Shown here one piece after another: positions 11,011 to 20,720 of a DNA stretch of 64,000 nt. The notes under the pieces are model-generated. The model saw nothing but the letters and a program-made list of their open reading frames with translations. It made no database searches and was not told the DNA's origin. Each line of letters begins with the position of its first letter. Position 1 is the stretch's first letter. Location: assembly GCF_000151665.1 (NCBI RefSeq), contig NW_013171831.1, positions 124,001-188,000 of the forward strand. Reading direction: 5' to 3'. The DNA comes from Blastocystis hominis. Its lineage: Eukaryota > Sar > Bigyra > Opalinata > Blastocystidae. The translations under genes were made by a program, and so were the position numbers.

Positions 11011-11920
11011 CTACAGAACACATGCGAGGAATTGTTGTTCGAGTCCGATTCTAACAGTTTTAGGAATCCGTCTTGTTTGTTCGAAATAAACACAACAACA
11101 ATAGCAACAGAAGCAAAACAGCCGTCGCAGACGACTCTCATCCACAGGTTCTGTTGGTAGCAGTTGTGTGTTGACGGTCGTTTCTAAAGCATCCTGCACC
11201 AACGAAGGTTCGTTCATCGTAGCACCAGTAATAGCACCAGTAGTAGCACCAGTAGTACCAGCAGTAGTACCGGCAGCAGCACCAACTCCAGCTACCTCCA
11301 TTGTTGGAATTTCATTAGCAGAATAAATCTTTTCCTGAGAGTTCTGTCGCATATAATGGTCCATGTACTCTAGCAAACACGTGGTGATTTTTGGAAGCTA
11401 ATTGTGTCATTCTGCTCAACAAAACTACATCCTGATCATCAAAGAAGGTATAATCCAGAATTAATTCGCTCTCAATCCCAATCGCTCTGCAGTGATCACC
11501 AAACACCGCAATGTTGCTATTGTAATCCATATACTCTTCTACAACTCAACCAATTTCATTCTCACATACGCGGCGCTTCATTAAATTTATCAATATAGTT
11601 CGGATACAAAATAGATGCCACCTGACACAACACCTACGTGTTGCTAAAAACACTATAATCTACGATTCCATCTCTCAGAGATGTGAGAATATTGGGAGAA
11701 ACGTCTCTTCTCAAGATTTCTCCACACCACGCACTAATCTCGATGCAAGATTGCTACGATTTCACAGCACCCAAATTACTACATTCAGCTGCTCTTGAAT
11801 TTGGTCTTGCACTCGATTCGTCACTTTGGCTTGCTGTTTTGCCTGCGCCCTGATATTCGCAAACGCTCTCTCATCACTCGCCACATCATAGCACTCCAGG
11901 TTCCAAGAACCGTCGTTCAT
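11011..11920 (-). CDS. Calponin-homology (CH) domain protein
   Basis: The start is at 11920 (MNDGSWNLECYDVASDERA). Exons join to SCIEISAWCGEILRRDVSPN, ILTSLRDGI-VLCQVASILYPNYIDKFNEAP, NIAVFGDHCRAIGIES...DYTFFDDQD and LPKITTCLLEYMDHY, which together make a single calponin-type CH domain (about 110 residues) with its W-ILR, LRDG-VLC and LPKI landmarks. Introns are 29, 28, 31 and 31 nt. A short N-terminal coiled region precedes the domain. A low-complexity Ala/Gly/Thr linker (GTTAGTTGATTGAITGAT) and an unusual Cys-rich tail (FCFCCYCCC) follow; the exact 3' end is uncertain, since a TGTTTATT variant lies within the tail. Single CH domains of this type are found in calponin/transgelin-like actin-associated proteins. 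Confidence 0.75.
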
Positions 11921-11947
11921 GATTCAAATCAAACTTTTTTTGTGTCC

Positions 11948-11955
11948 AACAAACA
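11948..11955 (-). terminator. Poly(A) downstream element TGTTTGTT
   Basis: Spacer of 4 nt (GGTT) after T11960 of the adenosyltransferase gene. It lies in the 39-bp gap before the start of the CH-domain gene on the same strand. Confidence 0.85.
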
Positions 11956-11959
11956 AACC

Positions 11960-12759
11960 AAAATTGCTTATGAGGAACCCACGGAATTTCTTCCACTTTG
12001 TCAAATTCCACCGACCAGCGACTCGCCACATAGAAGAAATCGCTCAGACGATTCAGATAGCGCTGCACAGCCGAATCCACTTCATCGCGCTCTACCAAAG
12101 GCACCACCGAACGCTCGGCACGACGGCAAATCGAGCGGCACATCTGCAGAGACGCTCCACCCGGGGCTGATGTCTAAGGGTCATACAAAACGCGAGTTGA
12201 AACAGGAATAGTGAACGTCTTGAGAGGAGGAAGCTGGGAATCCAATTCGTCGATCCACTTCTCGAGAGTGGTGATGTTGTCTTCGGGGAATTTCGTTTTT
12301 TCGACTTTGTTGGAACTATTGCGGTAAATGAAGCAAAAAGAGATAGATACGAACTGCGCTTGGGAGGAGTGGCGATGGCAGCTCCCAAGTCGAATAACCG
12401 ACTTTGGATCTGTTGGTAATGCAGAAATTTAAGAAAAAATACTTCAATCAACTTTGGCGCCAGTCCATTGTTTGAGGCTTCAGCATAGCCCCGGGCGAAT
12501 CCGGTGAATCTAACCTCAGAATGTGTACAAAATCGTACGAGTTCAATTCATCCGTATTTCCCAAAGCCTGAAAGACGTCATCATATTTCTTTCTTCGTTC
12601 TCCATTATAGAGAGAAGAAGATCCTTTGTCTCCCGTCTTTGTGTAGATTCCTGACTTCCTAAAATGCAAGTTCCCTCAAAGAGCTTACTTCACTTCAGAA
12701 AAACCACGAGTCATGGTAGGCACTGCTTTCACAGTGCGGGTCAGCACACGCGACAACAT
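11960..12759 (-). CDS. MMAB: ATP:cob(I)alamin adenosyltransferase, mitochondrial (MMAB/PduO type)
   Basis: The start is at 12759 with a short basic presequence ([20 protein letters not shown]), as for import into mitochondria or the mitochondrion-related organelle. [21 protein letters not shown]...[13 protein letters not shown] carries the ATP-binding TKTGDxG signature and the ALGxxDELNS block. Later exons give [18 protein letters not shown] and ...[36 protein letters not shown], the conserved corrinoid/ATP-site C-terminus. The enzyme makes adenosylcobalamin, the cofactor of methylmalonyl-CoA mutase in the propionate pathway. The stop is made by poly(A): T11960, then 4 nt, then TGTTTGTT on the minus strand. 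Confidence 0.92.
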
Positions 12760-12860
12760 AGTATAATCGAAAAGGCGAATATTAATTGCTTTTCGGATGA
12801 AAATAAAAACCCGATCGCATCAAATACTCCCAACGGAAGGTTCGAAACAAGCCAAATTGG

Positions 12861-13873
12861 ATGGAAGAAGAGGAAATCGTCAAGAGGCTTGAGTTCTATT
12901 TATCAAAACAGAATCTGGAGAATGATTATGTCTTGAAACGGAATTCGAGCGAATGGTGTATGTTTGCGCACTCTTTATATCATGCCAAGTCATTCCAATT
13001 GAAAGATTATATGATATTCCCCAACTTTTTCATTCTCTCGATTCCGAAGCCAGCTTGAGAGAAATCATAAGTAGACACAGTCAATTTGAAGTTTGGTAGT
13101 GCTGCATTATGAAATAGTAGCTTTCTGAAGATGAAATGTCAGTTCAGCTCCGAGATTTGAAAACGACGAGGAAGGAGACGATTAGTCACTCGATTCGATT
13201 GGATTGCGTAGCGAAGGATGCATCCGAAGAGGAGATATCGTCTGTTATAGAGGCAAAGCATGGAGGTGAGGCACTTGGGTGATCGGAACATGTAGTTGAG
13301 AGTGTGCGGATTATTCGGAATGTAAATACAGGCGAGTCTATAGGCATTGCCTATGTGAGATTGAAGAATGCGAACGATATGGAAACAGTTCTAAAGAGAA
13401 TGCATGTGTTGAGAAGACACGAACTGGGATTAAACACATTGTGGGCCATTTCGCAGTGCCGAAGTTATCTGTAGAGAGCACTTTCGCTCTGTTCGAATCA
13501 TCAAACATGTTTGTTTTGTTTATGAGAGTGTTATTGGCAGATTCGAATGCAGTTTATTCCAAGTCTCTTCTTCCACGCCACGGGTTTGAGTCGCTATGGA
13601 AATGAAACGGATATCCGCGTATGGATGGAATGAGCGTTTCATGCATAGCGGCACTTCAGACACATCATCCCTTCCGATGCACTCTTTGTGTATGATAATC
13701 GGAGTGGATCGTGCTTCCTTCGCTTTGAAAGACGAACAGACGGTCCCATCTATATTCCATTGATCGAAGCGAGCCCATTTCGCGATGTGTCGATAGCTGT
13801 GCGGCCATGCCAATCACGCGCTGCAGCATCTTCATACCGCAGATTTTTAGAAGTTATGAAACGAAAATCGCAT
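12861..13873 (+). CDS. La-motif RNA-binding protein; stop made by poly(A)
   Basis: The start MEEEEIVKRLEFYLSKQNLENDYVLK is the first helix of the La motif, which holds the UUU-OH 3' end of polymerase III transcripts. The next exon (FIPIERLYDIPQLFHSL...SQFEV) completes the winged helix. An RRM follows (SIRLDCVAKDASEEEISSVIEAK...VRIIRNVNTGESIGIAYVRL). A C-terminal portion (FIPSLFFHATGLSRYG...DALFVYDNRSGSCFLRFE) could be a degenerate second RRM (xRRM), as in La and LARP7. Introns are about 28-38 nt. The frame ends at T13873 (after ...RSYETKIA), 5 nt upstream of TGTTTGTT at 13879-13886. Joins after 13430 are less certain than the N-terminal half. Confidence 0.78.
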
Positions 13874-13878
13874 TGCGT

Positions 13879-13886
13879 TGTTTGTT
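13879..13886 (+). terminator. Poly(A) downstream element TGTTTGTT
   Basis: Spacer of 5 nt (TGCGT) after T13873 of the La gene. Confidence 0.7.
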
Positions 13887-14042
13887 GGTACACAGGATAA
13901 CGAAAGAGGTCTTTCGAATCGATGTTTTCGCTAGTCTACGATATTTGTATGATATTATGCAAAAGCTTGTACTGGGACACTCGCTCTACAAGTAACTGGA
14001 GGAAGGGATCGTTTTTGATCCCTTTTGTGAATTTGCTTTTTA

Positions 14043-15024
14043 ATGGAATCCGAAATCAAAGAGTCTTTAACAAAATTGCGGCGAATTGGACATGAACTGG
14101 GAGTCAACGAAGACCCTGATCCACACCCAGTCGAAGAAAACGCGTTTGACTACACAGAGAGGATTCTCTTCTCCATGGTTCAAGACATCAAACTCGTAAT
14201 TTCGAATCGTTCGTTTGTTGGTAGTTGATCGAGCGAAGGGATAAAGAATCCCTCGTGTGCACGAACAGAAAGGTTGTTATTGAGTTAAACTCCAAAATTT
14301 ACAACATGCTGAAGGAGGCAACAAACATGGTGGGTGATCTCGAAACCCAGATCCAGAAAGATAAAAAAAGCACCGAGGTACAATTTTAGTTAACGATAAT
14401 AATAATAATAATTTAGAAAGAGAGGATTCAAAGAGATGAAGTGCTGACCATACTATTCGCTCAAATCAGAAGACTTGAAGCGAAGGCATCTGAAAATCAT
14501 GCGGCTGAAAGTAGGGTACTCACTCAAATTCAGGAATAGTAGGGTTTACCGAAACCCCAAACGTGGATGCTCCGGTTCTCACAATTCTCCCTGGAACGCC
14601 TCCCCCATATGAGTCAAGTTTTACGAGATTATAAAAGAGTGATTCATAGCTAAGATGGACGTGGAAGATCGAATCCAGGAAGTGGAGGCGGATTTAACAG
14701 CATCCCAAAAGGCAGCACTGCAGATGTATGAAAAGAACAAGGTGAAAATTGATCAAGTGCTGGATGAGATCAGTGAAGGACTTGTTGAGCTGAAAGACCA
14801 CGCCATCAATATTGGAAATGAAATTGATAGACAAAACAAATTTCTGGGAGAGTTGGAAACAGCTGTTGAGCATACAACGGATACCATACAGCGAGATCGG
14901 TTGCAGTTGCGTAAGAAGCGAAAGGGTGCCAAGATTGCGCATTGTGGAATGTATATGGTGTGTACCATTCTCATCCTCGTTGTGATTCTAATTATCTTGA
15001 ATATTCTTCGTGGAGCTTTTTCTT
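14043..15024 (+). CDS. Qc-SNARE of the SYP7 type
   Basis: The start is at 14043 (MESEIKESLTKLRRIGHEL), with introns of 29-39 nt (one containing (AAT)n). The N-terminal half is a helical bundle; a short Pro-rich linker (TILPGTPPPYES) leads to the SNARE motif QVLDEISEGLVELKDHAINI, then a central ionic-layer Gln in RQNKFLGELE and a heptad pattern to LRKKRKGAK. A C-terminal anchor (VCTILILVVILIILNIL) is followed by a very short luminal tail. The ISEGL-LK...EIDRQ pattern matches plant SYP71-73 Qc-SNAREs, which act in ER/plasma-membrane fusion. The stop is made by poly(A): T15024, 4 nt, then TGTTTACT. Confidence 0.85.
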
Positions 15025-15028
15025 TAAC

Positions 15029-15036
15029 TGTTTACT
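15029..15036 (+). terminator. Poly(A) downstream element, TGTTTACT variant
   Basis: Spacer of 4 nt (TAAC) after T15024 of the SNARE gene. The encoded frame otherwise runs on for about 30 codons. Confidence 0.65.
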
Positions 15037-15131
15037 ATAGTCAAAAGATAAGAATTCTAGTTATTTTATTAGATCTTTTGGAAATAGAGATTTCCTTAAA
15101 TGGATTTCGGTTGGCATAACTTTCCAATCAA

Positions 15132-16207
15132 ATGGAGATTCTTCAAGAATTCTCGGATGTCACTCCCATATTGGAGGATACGATAGATGGAATCTGTAAA
15201 ATCACATATGCACCACATTGTACGCTTGGAAGCGAATATCTGATTTTTCTAGTTGCAGAAATGGTTGGCATGCTGCGTGCATGCATCCTGAGTGGAGAGC
15301 TGAGTGATCGCGTCTTTCGCTTAACTACAGCAATTATTTTAATAAATCCCAGTTTTGTTTCTGCATGGCATGACTTGTAAATATGAATAACATGTAGGGT
15401 GGTTCGTCAACAGTGTATTCTGGAGAACGGTATCGACTATGATAAGGAATTCGCGTTTCTGGACGATGTCCGTCGCCTTACCGAGAAGTGTTACCAAACC
15501 TGGATGCACCGCATGTTTTTAGTGGAAATCTCAAATTGCTATGCGAACGAAAAGGAGTACTGCGATAGTTACATTCGACTCGACAATAAAAACATCCACA
15601 GCTGGACCTATCGTCACTGGGTGGTAGAGAAGTACAATTTGTGGGAAGGAGAGATGGAATACACCGAAAGTAGCACTATTGATGTGTTTGTTGATTGCTC
15701 ATAGAATACATCGCATTGGATCTGTTTAACAACAGTGCCTGGTCCTATCGATTCTACGTGTTTACCCACGATTCCGTTGGAATTGATTTTGTTTCGATTA
15801 GAATCAGAGACCCAAGCAGGAAATCGACGTCGAGTTGGAGTTTGTCATGGACATATTGAAGAAAGCTCCGCACAACGACGCTGCCTGGAACTATTTGAAA
15901 GGCTTGCTGACCGCGTGCCCCACGTATTCGTTCATCGACGTCGTGAGCGAAGTGAAAAGGCGAAACCAGGAAGTGTTGGAGGAGACGGGGAAGGAAGTGC
16001 CCGGAGCTCTGGATTTTCTGGTGTCGTATTGCAGGAAATGCTATGAAGTGGAAAGAACGGAGGAGGCGATTGGGGTGAGGATGGAGAAGAGGGGTTATGT
16101 GTAGTACGCGATTCGATTGCAGAAAGCGGATGTTGTGCGAAAGGCGTGGTGGCAGCATATGGAAGAAGAGCTGAGGAAGGATAAAGAGTATTTGGAGTTT
16201 GTGACTT
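15132..16207 (+). CDS. FNTA: Protein farnesyl/geranylgeranyltransferase alpha subunit
   Basis: The start is at 15132. PPTA-type helical-pair repeats are visible: NPSFVSAWHDL, CYQTWMHRMFLVEIS, NIHSWTYRHWVVEKYNL, NNSAWSYRFYVFT and NDAAWNYLKGLL. Each has the W-x-x-R/W-x-R landmark of the alpha subunit shared by farnesyltransferase and geranylgeranyltransferase I, which prenylate CaaX proteins together with a beta subunit. Four or more introns are inferred; one near 15379-15399 is only about 21 nt, another near 16075 is 30 nt. The last exon ends ...KDKEYLEFVT at T16207, 4 nt before TGTTTGTT (16212-16219), so UAA is made by the tail. Confidence 0.9.
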
Positions 16208-16211
16208 GGGG

Positions 16212-16219
16212 TGTTTGTT
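16212..16219 (+). terminator. Poly(A) downstream element TGTTTGTT
   Basis: Spacer of 4 nt (GGGG) after T16207 of FNTA. Two bases separate it from the opposing element of the convergent gene. Confidence 0.85.
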
Positions 16220-16221
16220 GG

Positions 16222-16229
16222 AAGAAACA
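16222..16229 (-). terminator. Poly(A) downstream element, TGTTTCTT variant
   Basis: Minus-strand element with 4-nt spacer (CTTT) after T16234 of the multi-pass membrane protein gene. Confidence 0.75.
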
Positions 16230-16233
16230 AAAG

Positions 16234-17053
16234 AATCGGATTTTTCTTTCTTGCTATCGCTTTCTTGAGTGGCTTCGGGATTGGCTTTGGGATTGCCTTT
16301 AAGATTGGCTTTGATCTCCACCTCGGGACCCAGGAAATAGAGCAGATACCCGAAAATCGAGACGAACAATGCTAAACTGTAAATGATCACGAGAGGACGC
16401 ATAGAAAGGTAAAAGGACACAAAAAGGGAAATGGAATTGAACACGGACGTAACAAAGGTGAGAACTCCGAAGAGAGAGCGGTTTACGTACGGGTGGTAGA
16501 AAAACAGAACAAGCAGCAACGTTGTAGCGACCAGGCCGAACGATGTTCCCGCATCATTCGAAATAAGTGTTTTCCATGAGAAATCCCACGCGCACACACC
16601 GTTCTCTATCGATACTGGTCTCCAGATGAAGAGGAGGAGGAGAGGGAGAAAACACATTTTCCACCAAGAGAGTTTGGACCTGTAGAGCTGATTGAGCTGC
16701 AGCCAGATATCCAGAGCAAAGTAAAAGGCGACAAAATAAGCGCCCACAGACAAAGACACAAGCCAAACATAGTCCCAATCAGGCACATCGTTCATTGTTC
16801 CGAATGTACCGAGGAGCGCAGTTGCAACCACTCCATACAAACAAAAGATTCTGTTGAACCCGCCAAGACCAGCTAAAACACCGATAATCCACGCGATTTT
16901 CGCATAGGAGTTGTATTGAGGATAGCCCGAAGAATAGGGATTCTTGAAAACATTAATGATCACATCTTTCATGTCCTCGAGCGGGATTTCGTCGTCATTC
17001 ACAGGCTGTAGTTTAAGAAGACAGAGGGAAATAAAAATAACCTCGTACAACAT
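16234..17053 (-). CDS. Multi-pass membrane protein, unrecognised; stop made by poly(A)
   Basis: The start is at 17053: MLYE, then a 36-nt intron, then PVNDDEIPLEDMKDVIINVF. The remaining ~250 residues are an uninterrupted exon with about six or seven hydrophobic helices (AWIIGVLAGLGGFNRIF, YGVVATALLGTF, VWLVSLSVGAYFVAFYFAL, MCFLPLLLLFIW, FGLVATTLLLVLFFY, VLTFVTSVFNSISLFVSFYL, VIIYSLALFVSIFGYLLYFL) and a Lys/Asn/Pro-rich cytosolic tail. The family is not recognised. The frame ends ...KKEKSD at T16234, 4 nt before TGTTTCTT. Its transcript end faces that of FNTA across 26 bp. It shares a divergent upstream region of 186 bp with PSMD13. Confidence 0.7.
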
Positions 17054-17239
17054 AAACCTTCAAGTTTGAAAAAGAAAGTGACTTGTTGACAAGCTCCGAC
17101 TGCTAGTTTCGATTCGTGTGAGGCTCCAGATCGCATTCTTGGTAAAACCGCAAATACTTAGGCACTTGTGGAACGACTATGTAGTCAGGAATCACAAAAA
17201 GATCTTTGTTTTCTCTTATTTTGTGAGTAAGAAAAACAG

Positions 17240-18716
17240 ATGAACCCATCCGTATGTATCCAATCACTGTGCAAGCAGTGTCCTCAGTTTTCGGAAATGT
17301 ACAATCGTTTCCTCGAACTATATAACAAACGGTAGAGACCGGGTGCAAGATTGTGACTGTAGACTGTGGTATCAGCTTACCCTCGCATTACTCGATTTCA
17401 CTCAAAAAGAAGAATATTACTCGAATAATAATATGATCACTGTACGGCTGTTTTTTGTGATCGATTGCCTAGTTATATGCAGGCTTTATCGTGTCTTGCG
17501 AAGAACATATTGCTCCCATGGAATACGCGATGCTGGTGTGTCAAATTAGTCGTCAGTATTACCCAGGTACGGTCCCTCGATGTTTCTCATTCCAGATTAC
17601 CTGAACACTCTGGAGTTCATCAAAACCATCGGAACTATTGGCGAAGCCAAGGAAGTCTTCCGCAACCACGTGGAGCACAAGAAAGCGGTGACAAGCAGCG
17701 AAGTAGGCATCCTGCATTCTGCTCGCTGACCGTCAGCGTTCGCAAATGCCGCGCCGCGACAAGATCGGAGAGAACGCGTACAGCCGCTACGTGCTGGAAG
17801 TGGCGTGGCTGTACGTGAAGCTGAACCAGACGGACATGGCGCAGGAGTACTTAGAAGAAGTGAAAATGCTTCTGGACCACCAGCCCGTGGCCTCCTCGCG
17901 CCTCTACTCGATCTATTACCGCGTGAGCATCGAGCTCTTCCGCGTAGGACCGCGCAGAGGCCACGATGGAATCTAGACGATGAACGATGTGGACGGAATC
18001 TACCGCAGCTCGATCAAATGGCTCGCCTACACGCCGCTGTCCTCCATGTCCCTCGAGAGCCGCTGCCTGCTGGTCCACGACATTCTTCGCTCCGCGCTGC
18101 TCTCGCAGGAGGTCTACTCCTTCGCCAACCTGTTAACCGCGGAAATCCGCGCCATCGCGGAGCAGGGAAACTTCCAATGGCTGTTCGAGCTGCTCTCGCT
18201 GGTCAACAAGGGGCAGATGGACCGGTGGCTCGCCAGCAAGGAGCACTACGCGCAGCTCATGCGTAGCGATGTAGGAGAGGGTTGTTAGCATGTTGTTATA
18301 GGGGAGTTTCACGGGGAAACTGAACGGCGTGGACGAGAAAGTGGCGCTTTTGGCGGTGTTGGAGGCCGTGTTCGCGCGGCCGACCGGCGATCGCGTGCTG
18401 CGATTCGATGAGATTCAGGCGGTGTGCCGCGTGGACGAAGCGGACGTGGGGAGCAAGCGATGGGGATGATGCGATGTAGATCGAGCCGTTTTTGATTCAT
18501 GGCGCGCGGCTGGGGCTGTTTAAGTGTCTGATCAACTCGCTGGAGAAGAAGGTGGTGTTCACGTGGCTGCAGCCGAGAGTGAGGTTGAGGATGGGATGTG
18601 AGGGTGTAGATGCTGGACCAGGAGCAGGTGGAGACGATGACGAAGATGTTGAATCAGTGGGGACAGAGCATTCACGACACGTTGTTGTATGTGACGAAGA
18701 AGGCGACGGAGGATTG
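17240..18716 (+). CDS. PSMD13: 26S proteasome regulatory subunit Rpn9 / PSMD13
   Basis: The start is at 17240 (MNPSVCIQSLCKQCPQF). Spliced exons give MYNRFLELYNKRLWYQLTLA (Rpn9 has LYTKKLWHQLTL at this place), then ITLYAGFIVSCEEHIAPMEY, a TPR-like helical array (YSRYVLEVAWLYVKLNQTDM), SSIKWLAYTPLSSMSLESRC, and the C-terminal PCI winged helix with VVFTWLQPR and VETMTKMLNQWGQSIHDTLL. Rpn9 is a PCI scaffold of the proteasome lid. About seven introns of 29-34 nt; stop TGA 18714-18716, with TGTTTGTT at 18771-18778, an unusually long 3' UTR for this window. Confidence 0.93.
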
Positions 18717-18823
18717 AGAGGAGAGGGAACAGGAGTGTGGGGATGTAGAATGAGAAGAATGTGTTGGGTGTGTTTGTTTGATAAAGAGAGAGGAATGGAT
18801 TGGGTGTGAAAATGATTTTAAAT

Positions 18824-18850
18824 GAACAACAACAACAACAACAACAACAA
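18824..18850 (+). repeat. (AAC)n microsatellite
   Basis: About nine AAC/CAA units lie between the PSMD13 3' end and the PDI gene. Confidence 0.9.
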
Positions 18851-18992
18851 ATAAAAGCTGTGAATCGAGGACCTTTCGTAGAGCTCGAATATATAGCAAA
18901 GGAAAGAAGTCTGAACAACAGATTGAAATGTTCTATTTGTAGAATTGTTCGATAAACCGCGGAAATGCAAAACTGCGTTTTTGTTCATTATA

Positions 18993-20224
18993 ATGAGACT
19001 GATATCAGTGGTATGCATTCTGGCGATCGCAGTACGATTCAGTGAAGGAGAGTGAAGGGTAGGCGGCAGCTGTGGTCCCCCTTACAAAAGAAAACTTTGA
19101 CGAGGTCGTCAACGGAGAGAAGAACGTATTTATCAAGTTCTATGCTCCTGTACTTTCGAGTCGGTTGGATAACACATAGTGGTGTGGTCATTGTCAAGCT
19201 CTCGCTCCCGAGTATACTCTTTTTGCTGAGTCCTTTGCCAACGAGTTTCTTAGCTCTCTATCCATTTCTCACTCGCAGGCCTTCTCTGATCGTTGCTGAG
19301 GTCGATGCGGACTCCGAGCGCGAGCTGGGAGACCGCTTCAACATCGAAGGGTTCCCCACGCTCAAGTTCTTCCCCGCCGGCGCGTCCGACAAGCCGGAAG
19401 ACTACGACGGCGATCGCACCGCGGAAGCGCTGGTCTCCTGGGTGAACGACCGTCTGGGTACGTTCTGCTCTCCTCATTCTCCTCCCAGGCACCCACGCCA
19501 CCGTGAAGAAGCCTGTCTCCGAAGTGCTGGTGCTCACGCCGTCCAACTTCGACGAGCTCGTGAAGAACTCAGGCAAAACCGTCTTCGTGAAGTTCTACGC
19601 GCCGGTACCCCCGTTTCCCCCTTTCTCTCGTAGTGGTGCGGTCACTGCCGCCACCTCGCGCCCACCTGGGAAGAGCTGGGCGCCGTCTTCGCGGAGGAGC
19701 CGTCTGTGAGCATCGCGGAGCTGGACGCGGACATGTACCGCGAGCTGGCGTCGGAGTTCGACGTGCACGGATACCCCACGCTGAAGCTCTTCCAGGGCCA
19801 GGCGGCGCCGGTGCCGTACGAGGGCGACCGGTCGCTGGAGAGCCTGGTGGAGTTCGTGAACGAGCACGCGGGGACGGCGCGGCTGCCGGACGGGTCGGTG
19901 GACGCGAAGTTCGGTCGGATTCCCGCGGTAGATGAGGTGATCGCGGGACTGAAGGGAGTGGGGGATGCGAATTTGGAGAAGGTGAAGGAGGCGGTGGAAA
20001 CGTGGAAAGGGGAAATGGAGGGGAGCAAGAAGGTGTATTTGAGCGTGGTGAAGAAACTGAAGGAGAAGGGAGAGGGATTCTTGAAGAGCGAGGAGGAGAG
20101 GATTCAGAGGATGCTGGGAAGCGGGTCGGTGAGCAAGATGAAGAAGGGAGCGTTCCGGATTCGGATGAATGTGCTGAAGGCGTTCGAGGCGATGATTGGA
20201 GAGAAGGCGGAAGAGGAGTTGTAA
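18993..20224 (+). CDS. Protein disulfide isomerase, two thioredoxin domains plus ERp29c-like helical domain (PDI-D/ERp38 type)
   Basis: A signal peptide (MRLISVVCILAIAAAA) is followed by two thioredoxin domains, each with the active site FYAPWCGHC and a conserved cis-Pro strand (GFPTLKFFP; GYPTLKLFQ). The second leads to a helical C-terminal domain (DEVIAGLKGVGDANLEKVKE to EAMIGEKAEEEL), as in ERp29c. Introns of 29-34 nt fall directly before both WCGHC motifs (29 nt at the second), where splicing can be checked against the family. The enzyme oxidises and isomerises disulfides in the ER. The C-terminus EEEL is at most a weak KDEL variant. TAA 20222-20224; TGTTTGTT at 20234-20241. Confidence 0.95.
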
Positions 20225-20335
20225 GGGATGGGTTGTTTGTTGAATACAGAAGGGGAGGGAAGAGAAAGGGAATGAGGATGAGTAGTACGAGTGAAGAGAG
20301 TCGGAAGAGAAAAATGGGAGGAGGGAGAAAGGAAA

Positions 20336-20376
20336 GGAATGGAATGGAATGGAATAGAATGGAATGGGATGGAATG
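20336..20376 (+). repeat. (GGAAT)n pentanucleotide array
   Basis: About eight units, some with one substitution (AGAAT, GGGAT). Confidence 0.9.
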
Positions 20377-20546
20377 ATAACGGTATTTTCTGAGGTAATG
20401 GATAGCCAACCTGCCAAATACACATAAGGAAAGAAGCAACAAGTCATATTGCGTAGCGAATGTGATCACAAAGCATTGTTAACTCAAATCATCACACACC
20501 AAATTGGAAACACCACTCAGATTCCTGTTCTCCACCAATCCTCCTA

Positions 20547-20610
20547 CACATAGGGAGCTCTCTACACATTTCCTTCCTACACATAGGGAGCTCTCTACAC
20601 ATTTCCTTCC
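20547..20610 (+). repeat. Two-copy tandem repeat of about 32 bp
   Basis: CTACACATAGGGAGCTCT plus a CTACACATTTCCTT half are repeated back to back; a third, decayed copy follows. Confidence 0.85.
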
Positions 20611-20720
20611 TATACACACACAGCTCCCTCCTCATATCCTTCTTATCAAACAAACACACGCAAACGCAAACATTCAAAAGCAATTAGTATAGAAAAACCA
20701 CCACTCGTGTAGAAAGCATG

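Larger units (their letters stand above)
20242..20648. other. Intergenic region with simple repeats
   Basis: About 400 bp between the PDI and MYB genes. It holds a GGAAT array and a short tandem duplication (listed separately) and the minus-strand TGTTTGTT of the MYB gene near 20650. No gene is supported; the short ORFs here are made by the repeats. Confidence 0.7.

Noticed and set aside
13887-14042. In-frame continuation of the La gene past the 3' element (RCLLVHRITKEVFRIDVF...)
   Set aside because: It lies downstream of T13873 plus TGTTTGTT with the standard spacing; treated as non-coding, with moderate certainty.
17103-17387. Minus-strand reading that can be spliced to an 83-residue protein (MRVTILHPVSTVCYIVRGND...)
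   Set aside because: Its first half is antisense to the first exons of PSMD13, which match the family closely (LYNKRLWYQLTL); the rest lies in the divergent promoter.
19569-20447. Minus-strand frames of about 280-290 codons rich in Pro/Ser
   Set aside because: Antisense to the second half of the PDI gene and the GGAAT array.
20492-20692. Small ORFs on both strands with repeated RELSTHFLPTH or CRELPMCRKEM units
   Set aside because: Products of the local tandem duplication; no start context, introns or family.
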